This document shows positions 23,136 to 32,208 of a stretch of 35,501 bases of DNA, piece after piece (the first letter of the stretch is position 1; every line of letters starts with the position of its first letter). The position numbers and the translations under genes were made by a program. This DNA is from Clostridia bacterium (lineage in GTDB: Bacteria; Bacillota; Clostridia; Oscillospirales; Acutalibacteraceae), in the NCBI GenBank assembly GCA_017406805.1, contig JAFQXU010000006.1, positions 1-35,501 of the forward strand. Reading direction: 5' to 3'. The notes below the pieces were generated by a model, which saw only the letters and a list, made by a program, of their open reading frames with translations, was not told where the DNA came from and did no database searches.

Positions 23136-23942
23136 TTAGAATTTCCCGCCTCCACCGCCGTGGCTCGTTCCGGAAGAACCCGAATGCGTACTGCTGCCGG
23201 AATTGCTTTTGGGTTTTGCAGTTCTTGAAATTGTGCTGAATAAGAAAATATCTTTAGAATTTTTAATGTTTAAGCTTCCGTTTTTTAAATAGTCGTTTGC
23301 TTCGGCTTTTTTATTTACGGTTTTTAATTGCTTTCTCATTGTTTCGGTTATGGAAAGTGCTATTAAAAAGCCTATAATAAGTGATCCGGGAATCCAAATC
23401 AGACCTAAGGGTTCTTTTGGAAGGTTACCTTTGTCGTAGGGTTTTCCGGTTTTGGCTTGTGTTAGAAATTTATCACATAAATCCGCAAATGTATTAAATG
23501 ATTTTACATAATCGCTTTTTTTCATATCCGGAAGAAATTTAGAAGAAATATAATTAAGCCCTGCGTCGGTAATGGCGGTTATACCATAGCCTGTTGTGGA
23601 AACATACCAATCGCGATTTTCCATACTGACGAGTAACAATACCCCGCTTTTATCCTCCCCAAATCCATATCCGTTATAGTCAAAATAATCGTCGGCATAA
23701 GCCATTGGCGTTTTTCCTTCCAGCGTTTTTACGGTAACTATAATTATATCACATTGCTGGCGGGCGCTAATTTCGTTTAATTTATTTGTTAAGTTTTCGA
23801 TTTCGGCCGAAGATTTTATTAACTTGGCATTGTCCACAAATCTTGGAGGTGCTGCGTGTGCATGTAAATTATTGTATGGTAGCAGCGAGGCAAAAAATAA
23901 AATAAAAACAGAAAAAATAAAGTGATGTAATTTTTTATTCAT
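23136..23942 (-). CDS. TPM-domain membrane protein (YdjH/YgcG type)
   Basis: 268 residues. Signal peptide (about 1-30), a TPM domain (about 33-165) with FVDNAKLI, the CDIIIVTVKTLEGK strand, YADDYFDYNGYGFGEDKSGVLLLVSMENRDWYVSTTG core and a DAGLNYI helix. One membrane segment (about 182-197), a cytoplasmic region, and a Ser/Gly-rich tail ending GGGGGKF. TPM-domain proteins are linked to membrane stress and, in some cases, acid phosphatase activity. It is the last gene of the unit with the zinc-ribbon (13-bp gap) and SPFH genes, the same set as Bacillus ydjG-ydjH-ydjI. Confidence 0.88.
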   Translation of the reverse strand: MNKKLHHFIFSVFILFFASLLPYNNLHAHAAPPRFVDNAKLIKSSAEIENLTNKLNEISARQQCDIIIVTVKTLEGKTPMAYADDYFDYNGYGFGEDKSGVLLLVSMENRDWYVSTTGYGITAITDAGLNYISSKFLPDMKKSDYVKSFNTFADLCDKFLTQAKTGKPYDKGNLPKEPLGLIWIPGSLIIGFLIALSITETMRKQLKTVNKKAEANDYLKNGSLNIKNSKDIFLFSTISRTAKPKSNSGSSTHSGSSGTSHGGGGGKF

Positions 23943-23955
23943 ATTTTACCCTCCT

Positions 23956-25044
23956 TTACATAAATAAATGTACAAGCCATACTATTCCATAAGTCAGCGC
24001 ACTTGCGGCAACGGTTAATCCCGCAAGCCATTTGCAATATAAAGCCTTATCGCAGGGCAAATTGCCAACAAATTTACCTGTTTGTCCATTCATCGCAAAA
24101 GTGTATTTTTTATCTTTCCAAGATGTGTTTAAAAGCCACACAGGGTAAAGGGCATACTTTACATCACCATTTTTCAGTTTTATATCGGTTCTTTTTGGAA
24201 TAACTGTTGCGTAGCCTTCTCCTCTCGGGTAAAAAGCTTCTTCAACGCTTTTTTTAACTCTGTCGTTTGCTTTTTCTATGCTGTTTTTTGCTTCCACGTC
24301 GTATTTATCCGCCAAATATCCCGAAAGATACGCCGTTTGAAAATCAACAACGTCTTTAGGGTCAAAAGGTTCAATTGATTCCATAAGCTTATCATCAATT
24401 TTAGAAGATCCGTCCACGGGAATTTTTTCAAATGCTGCATCTCCCGCTCTTGTTAGCAAGTAGTGCATTGTTTGGGTGTAATTATAATTGCTGTCACTCC
24501 AAAAATTGACTCTGGTTGCCCTGTAATTAATGTCTGCGTCGGCCTTTGCATCAAAAAGCCAAAAAGGAACGTATATTCCTTTTATTTTGTCAATGTGATT
24601 TTCATCTTTAAAGATTTTTGGCAAAAGTTTTTTGTTTTTTAAGTGGTTTAATAAATTCTCTTTCGCGTCATTTTTGTCTAGCTTAAAAGGAATTAAGTAA
24701 TCCGGTTTTAGATTTCCTGCAAATTTTTCTGCTATAATCACGGGATTATCACAAAACGGGCAGTGTGTGGCGGCGGTGGTGCTATCCCCTATTATTTCGC
24801 CGCCGCAAGATTTACATACATAAGTAACAATATTATTTTTTTCATTTTCTTCCCAATTCGTGCCCGGGTTTAGCTCCCAGTTCATTTCGTTTGAAGCTTC
24901 TTTTTTAAGGGTTTCATCGTAAGATTTAAGCGCTTCGGGGTCAAACTCTGTACCGCAATAAGAACATTTTAATTTTTGGGCAGTACTGTCAAATTTAATG
25001 CTCCCTGCACAATTTGGGCACTTATACTCCATTAGTTCAGACAT
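23956..25044 (-). CDS. TFIIB-type zinc-ribbon membrane protein (YdjG type)
   Basis: 362 residues. Two zinc ribbons: CPNC/CSYC (about 9-32) and CKSC/CPFC (about 77-98). A large domain without known activity follows (about 110-325), then one membrane segment near the C-terminus (about 338-360), so it is tail-anchored with ribbons in the cytoplasm. Often mis-annotated as PriA-like because of the ribbons; there is no helicase. It lies between the SPFH and TPM genes, with gaps of 22 and 13 bp, and has AAGGAGGG before the ATG. It probably works with both at the membrane. Confidence 0.85.
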   Translation of the reverse strand: MSELMEYKCPNCAGSIKFDSTAQKLKCSYCGTEFDPEALKSYDETLKKEASNEMNWELNPGTNWEENEKNNIVTYVCKSCGGEIIGDSTTAATHCPFCDNPVIIAEKFAGNLKPDYLIPFKLDKNDAKENLLNHLKNKKLLPKIFKDENHIDKIKGIYVPFWLFDAKADADINYRATRVNFWSDSNYNYTQTMHYLLTRAGDAAFEKIPVDGSSKIDDKLMESIEPFDPKDVVDFQTAYLSGYLADKYDVEAKNSIEKANDRVKKSVEEAFYPRGEGYATVIPKRTDIKLKNGDVKYALYPVWLLNTSWKDKKYTFAMNGQTGKFVGNLPCDKALYCKWLAGLTVAASALTYGIVWLVHLFM

Positions 25045-25066
25045 TTTTACCCCTCCTTATGTTTTA

Positions 25067-26263
25067 TTAAAACGCATTTCCACATTCAGGGCAAAATTTT
25101 GGACGATTAGAATCACCTGATACATATCCGCAGTTTGAACATCTTATTTCGAATTCTGTTTCAGGCTTTTTAGCCCCACAGTTTGGGCAAAATTTGCCGG
25201 TAGAGGTTGCACCGCAAGAGCATTTCCAGGAGGATTCTTCTTTTTTTGTTTCTTGGTTTTGCCCCATGGCAAATAAATTCTGTGCGTTCATTCCTCCGGA
25301 ATTTTGTGCAAGTCCCAATCCCATAAAACCGGCCATAGCTCCCCCTTCGTTTTTTGCGGCATCTTTCATAGCGTCTGCCTGGGCTCCAACCAATGTAGCT
25401 GCTGCCATGGTTGGATCGCGCATAATTGCGTTTTTCTGGGCTTGTTTTATAATTTCCGCATCTTCTTCGGGCAGCGTTATTGGATTAAGTGCAATTGAAA
25501 TTACAGATATTCCCCTTAGCTCGGCCCATTTTTTAGTTAATGCTTCGTTCATTGCGCCGGATAATTCCTCTGCATGTCCGGGTAACGCATTTGGACGTAT
25601 TTGCATTTCGGAAATTTTAGCAAATGCCGGTTGAAGTGCACTTATGAATTCGGTTTTTAATTGGCCGTCAATTTCTTCTTTAGTGTATTCATTTTCCACA
25701 TTGCCACAAACGTTTGTATAAAATAAAATAGGATCGGTTATTTTATATGAATAAACTCCGCTACAACGTATTGAAACGTCAATATCCAGCCCGATGTTTT
25801 TGTCAACGACTCTAAAAGGTATTGGGTTCGGCGTACCAAATTTATTATCAACCAGTTCTTTTGTGTTAAAATAATAAATTCGTTGGTCTTTTCCTGTGTC
25901 GCCGCCATAAGTAAAGCGTTTCCCGATAGTTTGAAATGTTTTTTTGATGCCATCGCTAAGTTTACCCGTAAAAATGCTTGGCTCAGAAGATGTGTTATAA
26001 GTAAACTGCCCGGGTTCTGCGCAAAATTCAACCACTTTTCCTTGCTCTACAATTATCATGCATTGTCCGTCTGCCACAGCAATTCCCGAACCGTTTGAAA
26101 TTATATTGTCGTTTCCTTTTGTGTTTGAAGAACGCCCTGAAACACGTTTTTTCCCTTTTGCCACCAAAACATCATTAGATAATGCCTCGCAGTAGAAAAA
26201 ATCTTTCCATTGGTCGGCAAATGTACCGCCAACTGCTCCTGATGTTGCTTTAATTAATCCCAT
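25067..26263 (-). CDS. SPFH-domain protein (YdjI, virion-core-like) with C-terminal zinc ribbons
   Basis: 398 residues. N-terminal GLIKATSGAVGGTFADQWKD is the family signature. The SPFH/band-7 domain spans about 35-270, followed by an Ala/Gly/Met-rich helical part (about 275-335) and two zinc ribbons at the C-terminus (CSCGAT...CPNC and CSNC...CPEC). SPFH proteins form oligomeric membrane-associated scaffolds. Bacillus YdjI acts with PspA in the response to membrane stress. A pspA (ydjF) homologue is not visible here. TAGGAGG RBS. It comes after the lipoprotein gene (24-bp gap). Confidence 0.9.
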   Translation of the reverse strand: MGLIKATSGAVGGTFADQWKDFFYCEALSNDVLVAKGKKRVSGRSSNTKGNDNIISNGSGIAVADGQCMIIVEQGKVVEFCAEPGQFTYNTSSEPSIFTGKLSDGIKKTFQTIGKRFTYGGDTGKDQRIYYFNTKELVDNKFGTPNPIPFRVVDKNIGLDIDVSIRCSGVYSYKITDPILFYTNVCGNVENEYTKEEIDGQLKTEFISALQPAFAKISEMQIRPNALPGHAEELSGAMNEALTKKWAELRGISVISIALNPITLPEEDAEIIKQAQKNAIMRDPTMAAATLVGAQADAMKDAAKNEGGAMAGFMGLGLAQNSGGMNAQNLFAMGQNQETKKEESSWKCSCGATSTGKFCPNCGAKKPETEFEIRCSNCGYVSGDSNRPKFCPECGNAF

Positions 26264-26287
26264 AATAAATTCCTCCTAAAATTCAAA

Positions 26288-26845
26288 TTAATTTAATTCT
26301 AATTTTTCTATTATTTTTGCCGCTTCGTCGGTATCTTTAAAGTCAGGCCCCGAAACAACGATTTTATAAACTTTGTTGCTATTTGTTAGAGTTTTGTATA
26401 TGTCCGAATCAACAGCGTTGACGGCTGTTGTTGTTTTAAACAAAGTTTTCTCGCCTATTGTAACTTCTTTAACCTCGGTAAATCCCGTTAAACCGGAGAT
26501 ATAATTTTGAAAATCTTTTTTTAAATTTTCATTTGTGTAAAGTCCATCCGAGGGAATTTGAATTTTTTCGTTTCCGTTTTTTAATTGCTGCACAGAAACG
26601 TACTCTTCTTTGGATTTAGAAATTCTCATGCTGGGCTTATAAAATTCTTTTCCGGTTGTAATTTCGTATTTTTTATCGATTGTAATTTTAATGTTCTCTG
26701 TTTCTGCTGTTTGCTCGGTTGATTCGATTGTTTGATTACTAATTTCCGCGGTTTTTTGTTCGTTTGTGGTGTTTTTTTCTGTGCACCCAACAAGTGGAGC
26801 AACTGCCAGCAGTAGCAAAGCTAGAATTTTTAGATTTTTCTTCAT
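26288..26845 (-). CDS. Lipoprotein of unknown function leading the SPFH operon
   Basis: 185 residues. Lipoprotein signal peptide with lipobox LVGC (Cys at about 21), a Thr/Glu/Asn-rich linker, and a small alpha/beta domain (about 55-185) with FYKPSMRIS and a C-terminal AAKIIEKLEL helix. It recalls PsbP/DUF-type solute-exposed lipoproteins, but I cannot name a family. AGGAGG precedes the ATG. It is the first gene of the four-gene unit; a weak TTGTAA/TAATAT promoter lies upstream. Confidence 0.75.
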   Translation of the reverse strand: MKKNLKILALLLLAVAPLVGCTEKNTTNEQKTAEISNQTIESTEQTAETENIKITIDKKYEITTGKEFYKPSMRISKSKEEYVSVQQLKNGNEKIQIPSDGLYTNENLKKDFQNYISGLTGFTEVKEVTIGEKTLFKTTTAVNAVDSDIYKTLTNSNKVYKIVVSGPDFKDTDEAAKIIEKLELN

Positions 26846-26949
26846 AATAAATTCCTCCTTTTAAAGTAAAAACTATGATTAATAATATTACCATATAAAT
26901 AAAATAATTACAACTAATTATTTATAAAAAATGAATAAAAATAAATTTT

Positions 26950-26980
26950 AAAAAATACACACCAGAAAGTCTAGTGTGTA
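26950..26980 (-). terminator. Terminator of trpS
   Basis: On the minus strand TACACAC/GTGTGTA stem (26956-26980) followed by six T. Confidence 0.8.
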
Positions 26981-26990
26981 CTTGTTTATA

Positions 26991-28007
26991 TTATTTAGTA
27001 TTATTAATTTCTTTATACTCAATTTTCATAGCTTTTTTTACTTTAGCCAGTGTCTGCGAAGTTATTTTTTTTGCTTTTTCTGTGCCGTCTGAGAGTATTT
27101 TATAGATGTATTTTTTGTTTTTAGAAAGTTCTTCCCTTTTTTCGCGTATTGGTGCGAGCATTTCTTGCAGAACTTCGTTTAAGTATCTTTTTACTTTAAC
27201 GTCTCCCAGCCCGCCTTTTTCGTAGTGAGCTTTCATTGCTGCAATTTTTTCTTTGTCCTTTCCAAACGCATCTAAATATATAAAAACGGGATTGTTTTTT
27301 GTATTTCCCGGGTCATTTATATTAATGTGATTTGGGTCGGTGTACATGCTCATGACTTTTTTTTCTATTTCGTCGGCGCTGTCTGATAAAAATATCGTGT
27401 TGCCCAGCGATTTGCTCATTTTGTTTTTGCCGTCTGTGCCTACCAAACGGGGAGTTTTAGAAAGAATTATCTTTGGCTCAACCAAAGTTTCGCCGTAAAC
27501 CAAGTTAAATTTTCTTACTATCTCGCACGCTTGTTCAATCATGGGTGCTTGGTCTTCTCCTGCGGGGACATAGTGCGCTCCAAAGGCCGTAATGTCGGCG
27601 GCTTGGCTTACGGGGTAAGTTAAAAAGCCTGCCGGTATTCCGCCGCTGAATTTTCTAAGTTTAAGCTCGCTTTTTACTGTAGGATTGCGTTCCAAACGTG
27701 CAACTGTTACCAAATTAAGATAAAATACGGTAAGTTCGGCGATTGCCGGAATTAATGATTGAACGAATATTGTGGTTTTGTTTGGGTCAATCCCCACCGA
27801 TAAATAATCAAGTATAAGCTCAAGGACATTATCTCTTACTTTTTGCGGGTTTTCAAAGTTGTCCGTTAATGCCTGAACGTCTGCAATCATTATGTACTGA
27901 TTATATTTATCCTGGAGTTCCACTCTGTTTTTTAGTGACCCGATAAAATGCCCTAAATGAAGTTTCCCGGTGGGTCTGTCGCCGGTAAGTATGATTTCTT
28001 TATTCAT
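26991..28007 (-). CDS. trpS: Tryptophan--tRNA ligase
   Basis: 338 residues from the ATG at 28007, which follows AGAGG. A longer frame reaching 28079 is rejected because its first codons overlap the -35 box. Class I synthetase: the HIGH-type motif reads HLGH (17-20) after TGDRPTGK, and KMSKS lies at 196-200. The Trp-binding segment (YPVSQAADI) and GEDQAPMIE are typical of TrpRS. It charges tRNA-Trp using ATP. I see no T-box in the short leader (about 37 nt), unlike thrS. Confidence 0.96.
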   Translation of the reverse strand: MNKEIILTGDRPTGKLHLGHFIGSLKNRVELQDKYNQYIMIADVQALTDNFENPQKVRDNVLELILDYLSVGIDPNKTTIFVQSLIPAIAELTVFYLNLVTVARLERNPTVKSELKLRKFSGGIPAGFLTYPVSQAADITAFGAHYVPAGEDQAPMIEQACEIVRKFNLVYGETLVEPKIILSKTPRLVGTDGKNKMSKSLGNTIFLSDSADEIEKKVMSMYTDPNHININDPGNTKNNPVFIYLDAFGKDKEKIAAMKAHYEKGGLGDVKVKRYLNEVLQEMLAPIREKREELSKNKKYIYKILSDGTEKAKKITSQTLAKVKKAMKIEYKEINNTK

Positions 28008-28050
28008 AATTATTACCTCTTTCATTTTTTCTGTTTTATATACACTATAT

Positions 28051-28079
28051 ATTGTAATTAAAAATTTTAAATAATTCAA
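28051..28079 (-). promoter_or_regulatory. Promoter of trpS
   Basis: On the minus strand TTGAAT, 17 bp, TACAAT. It fixes the trpS start at 28007. Confidence 0.65.
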
Positions 28080-28112
28080 ATGCTAATTTTTAGTAGTGCT
28101 TTTAAAACAATA

Positions 28113-28141
28113 TTGACATAAAAATTATATCATGTTATAAT
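28113..28141 (+). promoter_or_regulatory. Consensus promoter of the papain-like gene pair
   Basis: Perfect TTGACA, 17 bp, perfect TATAAT. Confidence 0.9.
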
Positions 28142-28187
28142 ATAAACACAATTTTTAAATAACTAAATCAAAAGGAGCAGTTAAATA

Positions 28188-29090
28188 ATGAAAAAAATAG
28201 TATTAAAATCATTGGCTATCACTTTAAGCGCAATCAGTTTGTTAAATGTTTCTTCAATAAATGCATTGGACGATAAAAAACTAGATGAACCCCAAATTAC
28301 GCAACAGATACAAGAACAAGACACTACTGAAGAAAAATCTGACTTAGTTTTAAAATATTTGTGCACTACGCTAGGTGTAGAAATAGGTGTAGGAATAGCA
28401 ATATTAACAGGTCAGTTTGCATGGAATGAGGTGGACCTTACTAAAAAAGAACAGGATTTTATAGATAAACTTCGAAAACTATACTTAAAAAACTTCATCA
28501 GTATTGGGGAAAATATACTTACTAAACGTCAAGAAAGGTCTGCCTGGGATTGGCTTGCTTGTTTACAAGGCCTTTTAAAAGATAGGGGGATTGAAAAAAG
28601 CCAAAAGGAATTGTTTAAAGGAATAACCGGTAAATCCCCCGGATGGTTTTACCAAACCACACATAACAGACTTAACGAACAATACGATTCATCTAAGTTT
28701 ATGAATAGGATACATATGCTTTATAGTAGAAATGTAGATTTTGTTGAGGTGGAAAAATATATAAATAAAGAATTTAAACTTAAGTTATGGAAAGAAATAA
28801 TAAACGTTACTGAGGATAATACGGATTATATATGTAAACGTATAAAGACCGTATATGAAAAAAATAATAAAAAGCCATTTGCAATTTGTGAGAGTTTGTA
28901 TGCTAGTGATCTCAAATACACAGGTCATAAATATATGCTTAATGTTGTAGAAATAAACGATAATGATATTACAATAGAATGCCCTCGAACGGGACTTAGA
29001 AGAACGGAAAATATTTACGATTTTGCAAAGCGTTACAATACAGAAGAAACTTTTAGGGTAACAGGTGTTTTTCTGTTTGGAATTTCCTAA
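28188..29090 (+). CDS. Secreted papain-like protein, predicted inactive (catalytic Cys and His replaced)
   Basis: 300 residues, first of a tandem pair. Sec signal peptide (about 1-26, ending INA), a linker with a Gly-rich hydrophobic stretch (about 60-80), and a papain-like domain resembling the AvrRpt2/C39-type group (about 105-295). The oxyanion Gln is kept (Q115), but six residues on, where the catalytic Cys should be, the motif reads AWDWLAC with D121. At the catalytic His position the motif reads YMLNVVE with Y249. The downstream ECP turn remains. Everything else stays close to the paralogue, so the loss looks selective. The AAAAGGAG RBS and leader are copied before the second gene. Possible roles are substrate decoy, inhibitor or partner of the active paralogue. 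Confidence 0.75.
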   Translation: MKKIVLKSLAITLSAISLLNVSSINALDDKKLDEPQITQQIQEQDTTEEKSDLVLKYLCTTLGVEIGVGIAILTGQFAWNEVDLTKKEQDFIDKLRKLYLKNFISIGENILTKRQERSAWDWLACLQGLLKDRGIEKSQKELFKGITGKSPGWFYQTTHNRLNEQYDSSKFMNRIHMLYSRNVDFVEVEKYINKEFKLKLWKEIINVTEDNTDYICKRIKTVYEKNNKKPFAICESLYASDLKYTGHKYMLNVVEINDNDITIECPRTGLRRTENIYDFAKRYNTEETFRVTGVFLFGIS

Positions 29091-29115
29091 AAATATAAAA
29101 AGGAGCAGTTAGATA

Positions 29116-30045
29116 GTGAAAAAAATAGTATCAAAAGCATTGGCTATTACTTTAAGCGCAATCAGCTTGTTAAATATCTCTCCAATAAATGCATTGGACG
29201 ATAAAAAATTAGATGAACCCCAAATTACGCAACAGATACAAGAACAAGACGTTACTACTACTGAAGAAAAATCTGACTTGTTGAAATATTTAAAAGAGGG
29301 TTTAATTGGTGCAGGTGTAGGTGTTGGGGTTTATGTGTCTTTTAAGTTGTTGAGAATCGGAATTTGTACTGAACGTTTAGATTACCTTATAGAACAAACT
29401 CGAAAAGAATACTTAGAAAAATTTAAAGGGCATATCGGCCCAAATATACTTACTAAACGTCAAGAAGGAATAGGCTGGTGTTGGCTTGCATGTTTTCAAG
29501 GCCTTTTAAAAGACAGGGGAATTGAAAAAAGCCAAAAAGAATTATTCAAAGGAATAACCGGTAAATCTCCCGGTTGGTTTGAAGTAACGAGATCTAACGC
29601 CATGGAGCTACCAAAAGAAGAAGGCTTTTTTGAAATGTTGTTAGATTTAATTAATACGAAACGGCAAAAACTTGTTAGTCAGTTGGGACTGATAGATTAT
29701 TATTCGATAAAGGAATATATAAATAAAGAATTTAAACTTAATTTGAGTTATGAAAAAATACATGTTACTGAGGATAATACGGATGATATATGCGATTGTA
29801 TAAATAACGTATATCAAAAAAATAAAAAGCCATTTGCTATTTGGGATAGTATGGTAGCGAATTATAGCGGTGGTGTAGTGAATTTGCATATGGTTAATGT
29901 TGTAGAAATAAAAAATAATTATATTACAGTAGAATGTCCGACCACAGAACTTAGAAGAACGGAAAATATTCACGATTTTGTAAAGCGTTACAATGAAAAT
30001 AAAGTCTTTAGGGTAATGGGTGTTTTTCTGTATTGGATTTCCTAA
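29116..30045 (+). CDS. Secreted papain-like cysteine protease, active-site residues present
   Basis: 309 residues, second of the pair, starting at GTG 25 bp after the first. It has the same signal peptide (ending INA), linker and Gly-rich segment (about 62-76). Papain-like core: Q116 and, six residues later, C122 in GWCWLAC, the spacing of papain Gln19-Cys25; then GLLKDRGIEKSQKELFKGITG; H258 in LHMVNVVE; and ECP (273-275) where the family usually has an Asp/Asn-Pro turn. It is predicted to be a secreted peptidase, plausibly aimed at host proteins as AvrRpt2 is. No propeptide or cystatin-like inhibitor is visible; the inactive paralogue may fill that role. There is no terminator directly after it. 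Confidence 0.78.
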   Translation: MKKIVSKALAITLSAISLLNISPINALDDKKLDEPQITQQIQEQDVTTTEEKSDLLKYLKEGLIGAGVGVGVYVSFKLLRIGICTERLDYLIEQTRKEYLEKFKGHIGPNILTKRQEGIGWCWLACFQGLLKDRGIEKSQKELFKGITGKSPGWFEVTRSNAMELPKEEGFFEMLLDLINTKRQKLVSQLGLIDYYSIKEYINKEFKLNLSYEKIHVTEDNTDDICDCINNVYQKNKKPFAIWDSMVANYSGGVVNLHMVNVVEIKNNYITVECPTTELRRTENIHDFVKRYNENKVFRVMGVFLYWIS

Positions 30046-30093
30046 AAAATAACAAACGAGTAATAAATTTTAACAAATTAAAAAGTTTAAAAT

Positions 30094-30122
30094 TTGACAT
30101 CATTTAAATTTTGTTGTATTAT
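30094..30122 (+). promoter_or_regulatory. Promoter of the thrS T-box transcript
   Basis: TTGACA, 17 bp, TATTAT. Confidence 0.8.
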
Positions 30123-30129
30123 TAATGTG

Positions 30130-30387
30130 TAAAAGCGAAGAAGGAAACGAGTAACCTTTGAAAAACATTCAGAGAGAGAAACATTTGCTGTGAGTTTCTT
30201 ATGTGGACATTGGCGAATACCATTCCGGAGCTGCAATGCCGAAATTTTGCCAGTAAGTATTGCCGTGGACTCCTGCGTTAAAGGGCAAAATTAAGTTAAA
30301 ATTCAAGGTGGAACCGTGCATATACAATTGCACCCTTGGTAAAAATCATTTATATATTTTGATTTTTGCTAAAGGTGTAATTTTTTT
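30130..30387 (+). promoter_or_regulatory. T-box leader (threonine) controlling thrS
   Basis: A structured 5' leader with the conserved T-box AAGGTGGAACCGTGC (30305-30319). The specifier loop GAATACCA presents ACC (30219-30221), a Thr codon. The leader ends in a terminator hairpin whose arms include ATTGCACCCTT (30327-30337) and AAAGGTGTAAT (30371-30381), followed by TTTTTT. Uncharged tRNA-Thr should pair with ACC and the T-box bulge, favour the antiterminator and allow thrS expression. Confidence 0.93.
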
Positions 30388-30421
30388 GCATTTAAAAAAT
30401 TTATATTAAGGAGTTTTGAAC

Positions 30422-32185
30422 ATGAAAATTATTTACAAAGATGGCACAGTTGCAGAATGCCCAGAAGAAAAAGAACTAGAAGTTTTGCGCCACACTACCG
30501 CACATACCATGGCGCAAGCAATAAAACGTTTGTTCCCTGAGGCAGATTTTGGCTACGGCCCAGCCACGGAAAGAGGCTTTTACTACGATGTTGATTTGGG
30601 CGAAACCAAATTAAACGACGAAGACCTGGAAAAAATAGAAAAAGAAATGCACAAAATTGTAAAAGAAAACTTGCAAATAAAGCCTTTTATACTTCCTCGG
30701 GAAGAAGCGGTAAAGCTGATGAAAGAACGCGGCGCCAAATATAAAGTAGAGCATATTGATGATTTGCCGGAAGATGCGGTTATAAGTTTTTATCAGCAAG
30801 GCGAATACATCGACATGTGCGTTGGCCCGCATCTTTGCTACACAAAAGCAATAAAAGCTTTTAAAATAACGGGCCAATCCGGTGCATACTGGAAAAACGA
30901 CAAAAAAAATAAAATGCTTACAAGAATTAATGGTATTGCATTCCGTACCAAAGAGGAGCTTGAAGCGCACCTTAAACTTTTAGAGGAAGCAGAACGCCGT
31001 GATCACAGAAAAATCGGCAAAGAAATGGATTTGTTTATGTTTTCGGAAGAAGCTCCGGGATTTCCGTTTTTCTTGCCAAACGGTATGATTATAAAAAATA
31101 CTCTTATAGACTATTGGAGAGAGCTTCACACCCGTGAAAATTATGTTGAGGTTTCTACCCCGCTTATTATGAATCGCCACCTATGGGAAACCAGTGGCCA
31201 CTGGGATCATTACAAAGATAATATGTATTCTACGATAATTGACGAAGATGTTTATTGCGTAAAACCGATGAATTGTCCGGGCGGTGTTATGGTTTACAAG
31301 AATAAACCGCACAGCTATCGTGAACTCCCTATGCGTGTTGGGGAACTTGGTGTGGTACATCGCCATGAGCTAAAGGGCGCTTTGCACGGGCTTTTTAGAG
31401 TTCGTTGTTTTACTCAAGATGATGCGCATATATTTATGCGTCGCGAACAAATTACCGATGAAATTGTCGGTGTGGTAAATTTAATTAATGAAGTTTATTC
31501 CAAATTTGGATTTAAGTATTTTGTGGAACTTTCTACACGCCCCGAAGATAGCATGGGTAGCGACAAAGACTGGGAAGACGCAACAAACGGACTTATAACT
31601 GCTCTTGAAAAACTAAATATGCCTTACAAAATAAACGAAGGCGACGGGGCGTTCTATGGCCCGAAAATAGACTTCCACTTAGAGGATTCTTTGGGTAGAA
31701 CGTGGCAATGCGGTACAGTGCAGCTCGATTTTCAAATGCCGCTTAATTTTGAACTTGAATATATCGATGAAAAAGGTAGCCGTCAGCGCCCTATTATGGT
31801 GCACCGAGTATGTTTTGGTTCCATTGAGCGTTTTATAGGAATTTTAACAGAGCATTACGCAGGCAAATTTCCAGTTTGGCTCTCGCCTATTCAAGCAAAA
31901 GTTTTAACTTTGCCGGGGACAGATGAAACGTTTGCAAAAAAAGTTTACAGTGTGCTTGCAGAAAATAAAATCAGGTGTAAACTTGACGACAGAAACGAAA
32001 AAATCGGCTATAAAATAAGAGAAGCAAGGCAAATTGACAAAGTTCCGTACATGATAATTATTGGGCAAAAAGAGATAGAAAATAATGTTATTTCGGTGCG
32101 TGATCGTGATACCGACAAAACAACTTCCGTAAGCCTGAACGAATTTTTAAATAAAATAAAAGACCAAATTAAAAACCGCACGTAA
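30422..32185 (+). CDS. thrS: Threonine--tRNA ligase lacking the TGS domain
   Basis: 587 residues from the ATG at 30422, eight bases after AAGGAG. An in-frame TTG two codons earlier lies inside this spacer. The editing (SAD) domain is present: RHTTAHTMAQA (H24, H28) and the CVGPH segment near 133-138. The class II catalytic core is complete, with MNCPGGVMVYK, the RVGELGVVHRHELKGALHGLFRVRCFTQDDAHIF block, and a C-terminal anticodon-binding domain with DDRNEKIGYKIREA. E. coli ThrRS has 642 residues; here the N-terminal TGS domain is reduced to about 20 residues (MKIIYKDGTVAECPEEKELE). Expression is under T-box control. Confidence 0.96.
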   Translation: MKIIYKDGTVAECPEEKELEVLRHTTAHTMAQAIKRLFPEADFGYGPATERGFYYDVDLGETKLNDEDLEKIEKEMHKIVKENLQIKPFILPREEAVKLMKERGAKYKVEHIDDLPEDAVISFYQQGEYIDMCVGPHLCYTKAIKAFKITGQSGAYWKNDKKNKMLTRINGIAFRTKEELEAHLKLLEEAERRDHRKIGKEMDLFMFSEEAPGFPFFLPNGMIIKNTLIDYWRELHTRENYVEVSTPLIMNRHLWETSGHWDHYKDNMYSTIIDEDVYCVKPMNCPGGVMVYKNKPHSYRELPMRVGELGVVHRHELKGALHGLFRVRCFTQDDAHIFMRREQITDEIVGVVNLINEVYSKFGFKYFVELSTRPEDSMGSDKDWEDATNGLITALEKLNMPYKINEGDGAFYGPKIDFHLEDSLGRTWQCGTVQLDFQMPLNFELEYIDEKGSRQRPIMVHRVCFGSIERFIGILTEHYAGKFPVWLSPIQAKVLTLPGTDETFAKKVYSVLAENKIRCKLDDRNEKIGYKIREARQIDKVPYMIIIGQKEIENNVISVRDRDTDKTTSVSLNEFLNKIKDQIKNRT

Positions 32186-32208
32186 AGCAAATTTATAAAT
32201 TAATTTTT

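Noticed and set aside
23956..25044. PriA-type helicase suggested by the zinc ribbons
   Set aside because: No Walker motifs or helicase domain; the layout and neighbours match YdjG-type proteins.
28008..28079. N-terminal extension of TrpRS by 24 residues
   Set aside because: The extra codons overlap the predicted -35 and -10 boxes, and a good RBS sits before the ATG at 28007.
28188..30045. The papain-like pair as a bacteriocin or lantibiotic C39 processing system
   Set aside because: Both proteins have Sec signals and lack ABC-transporter domains, and no leader peptides with double-Gly sites are nearby.
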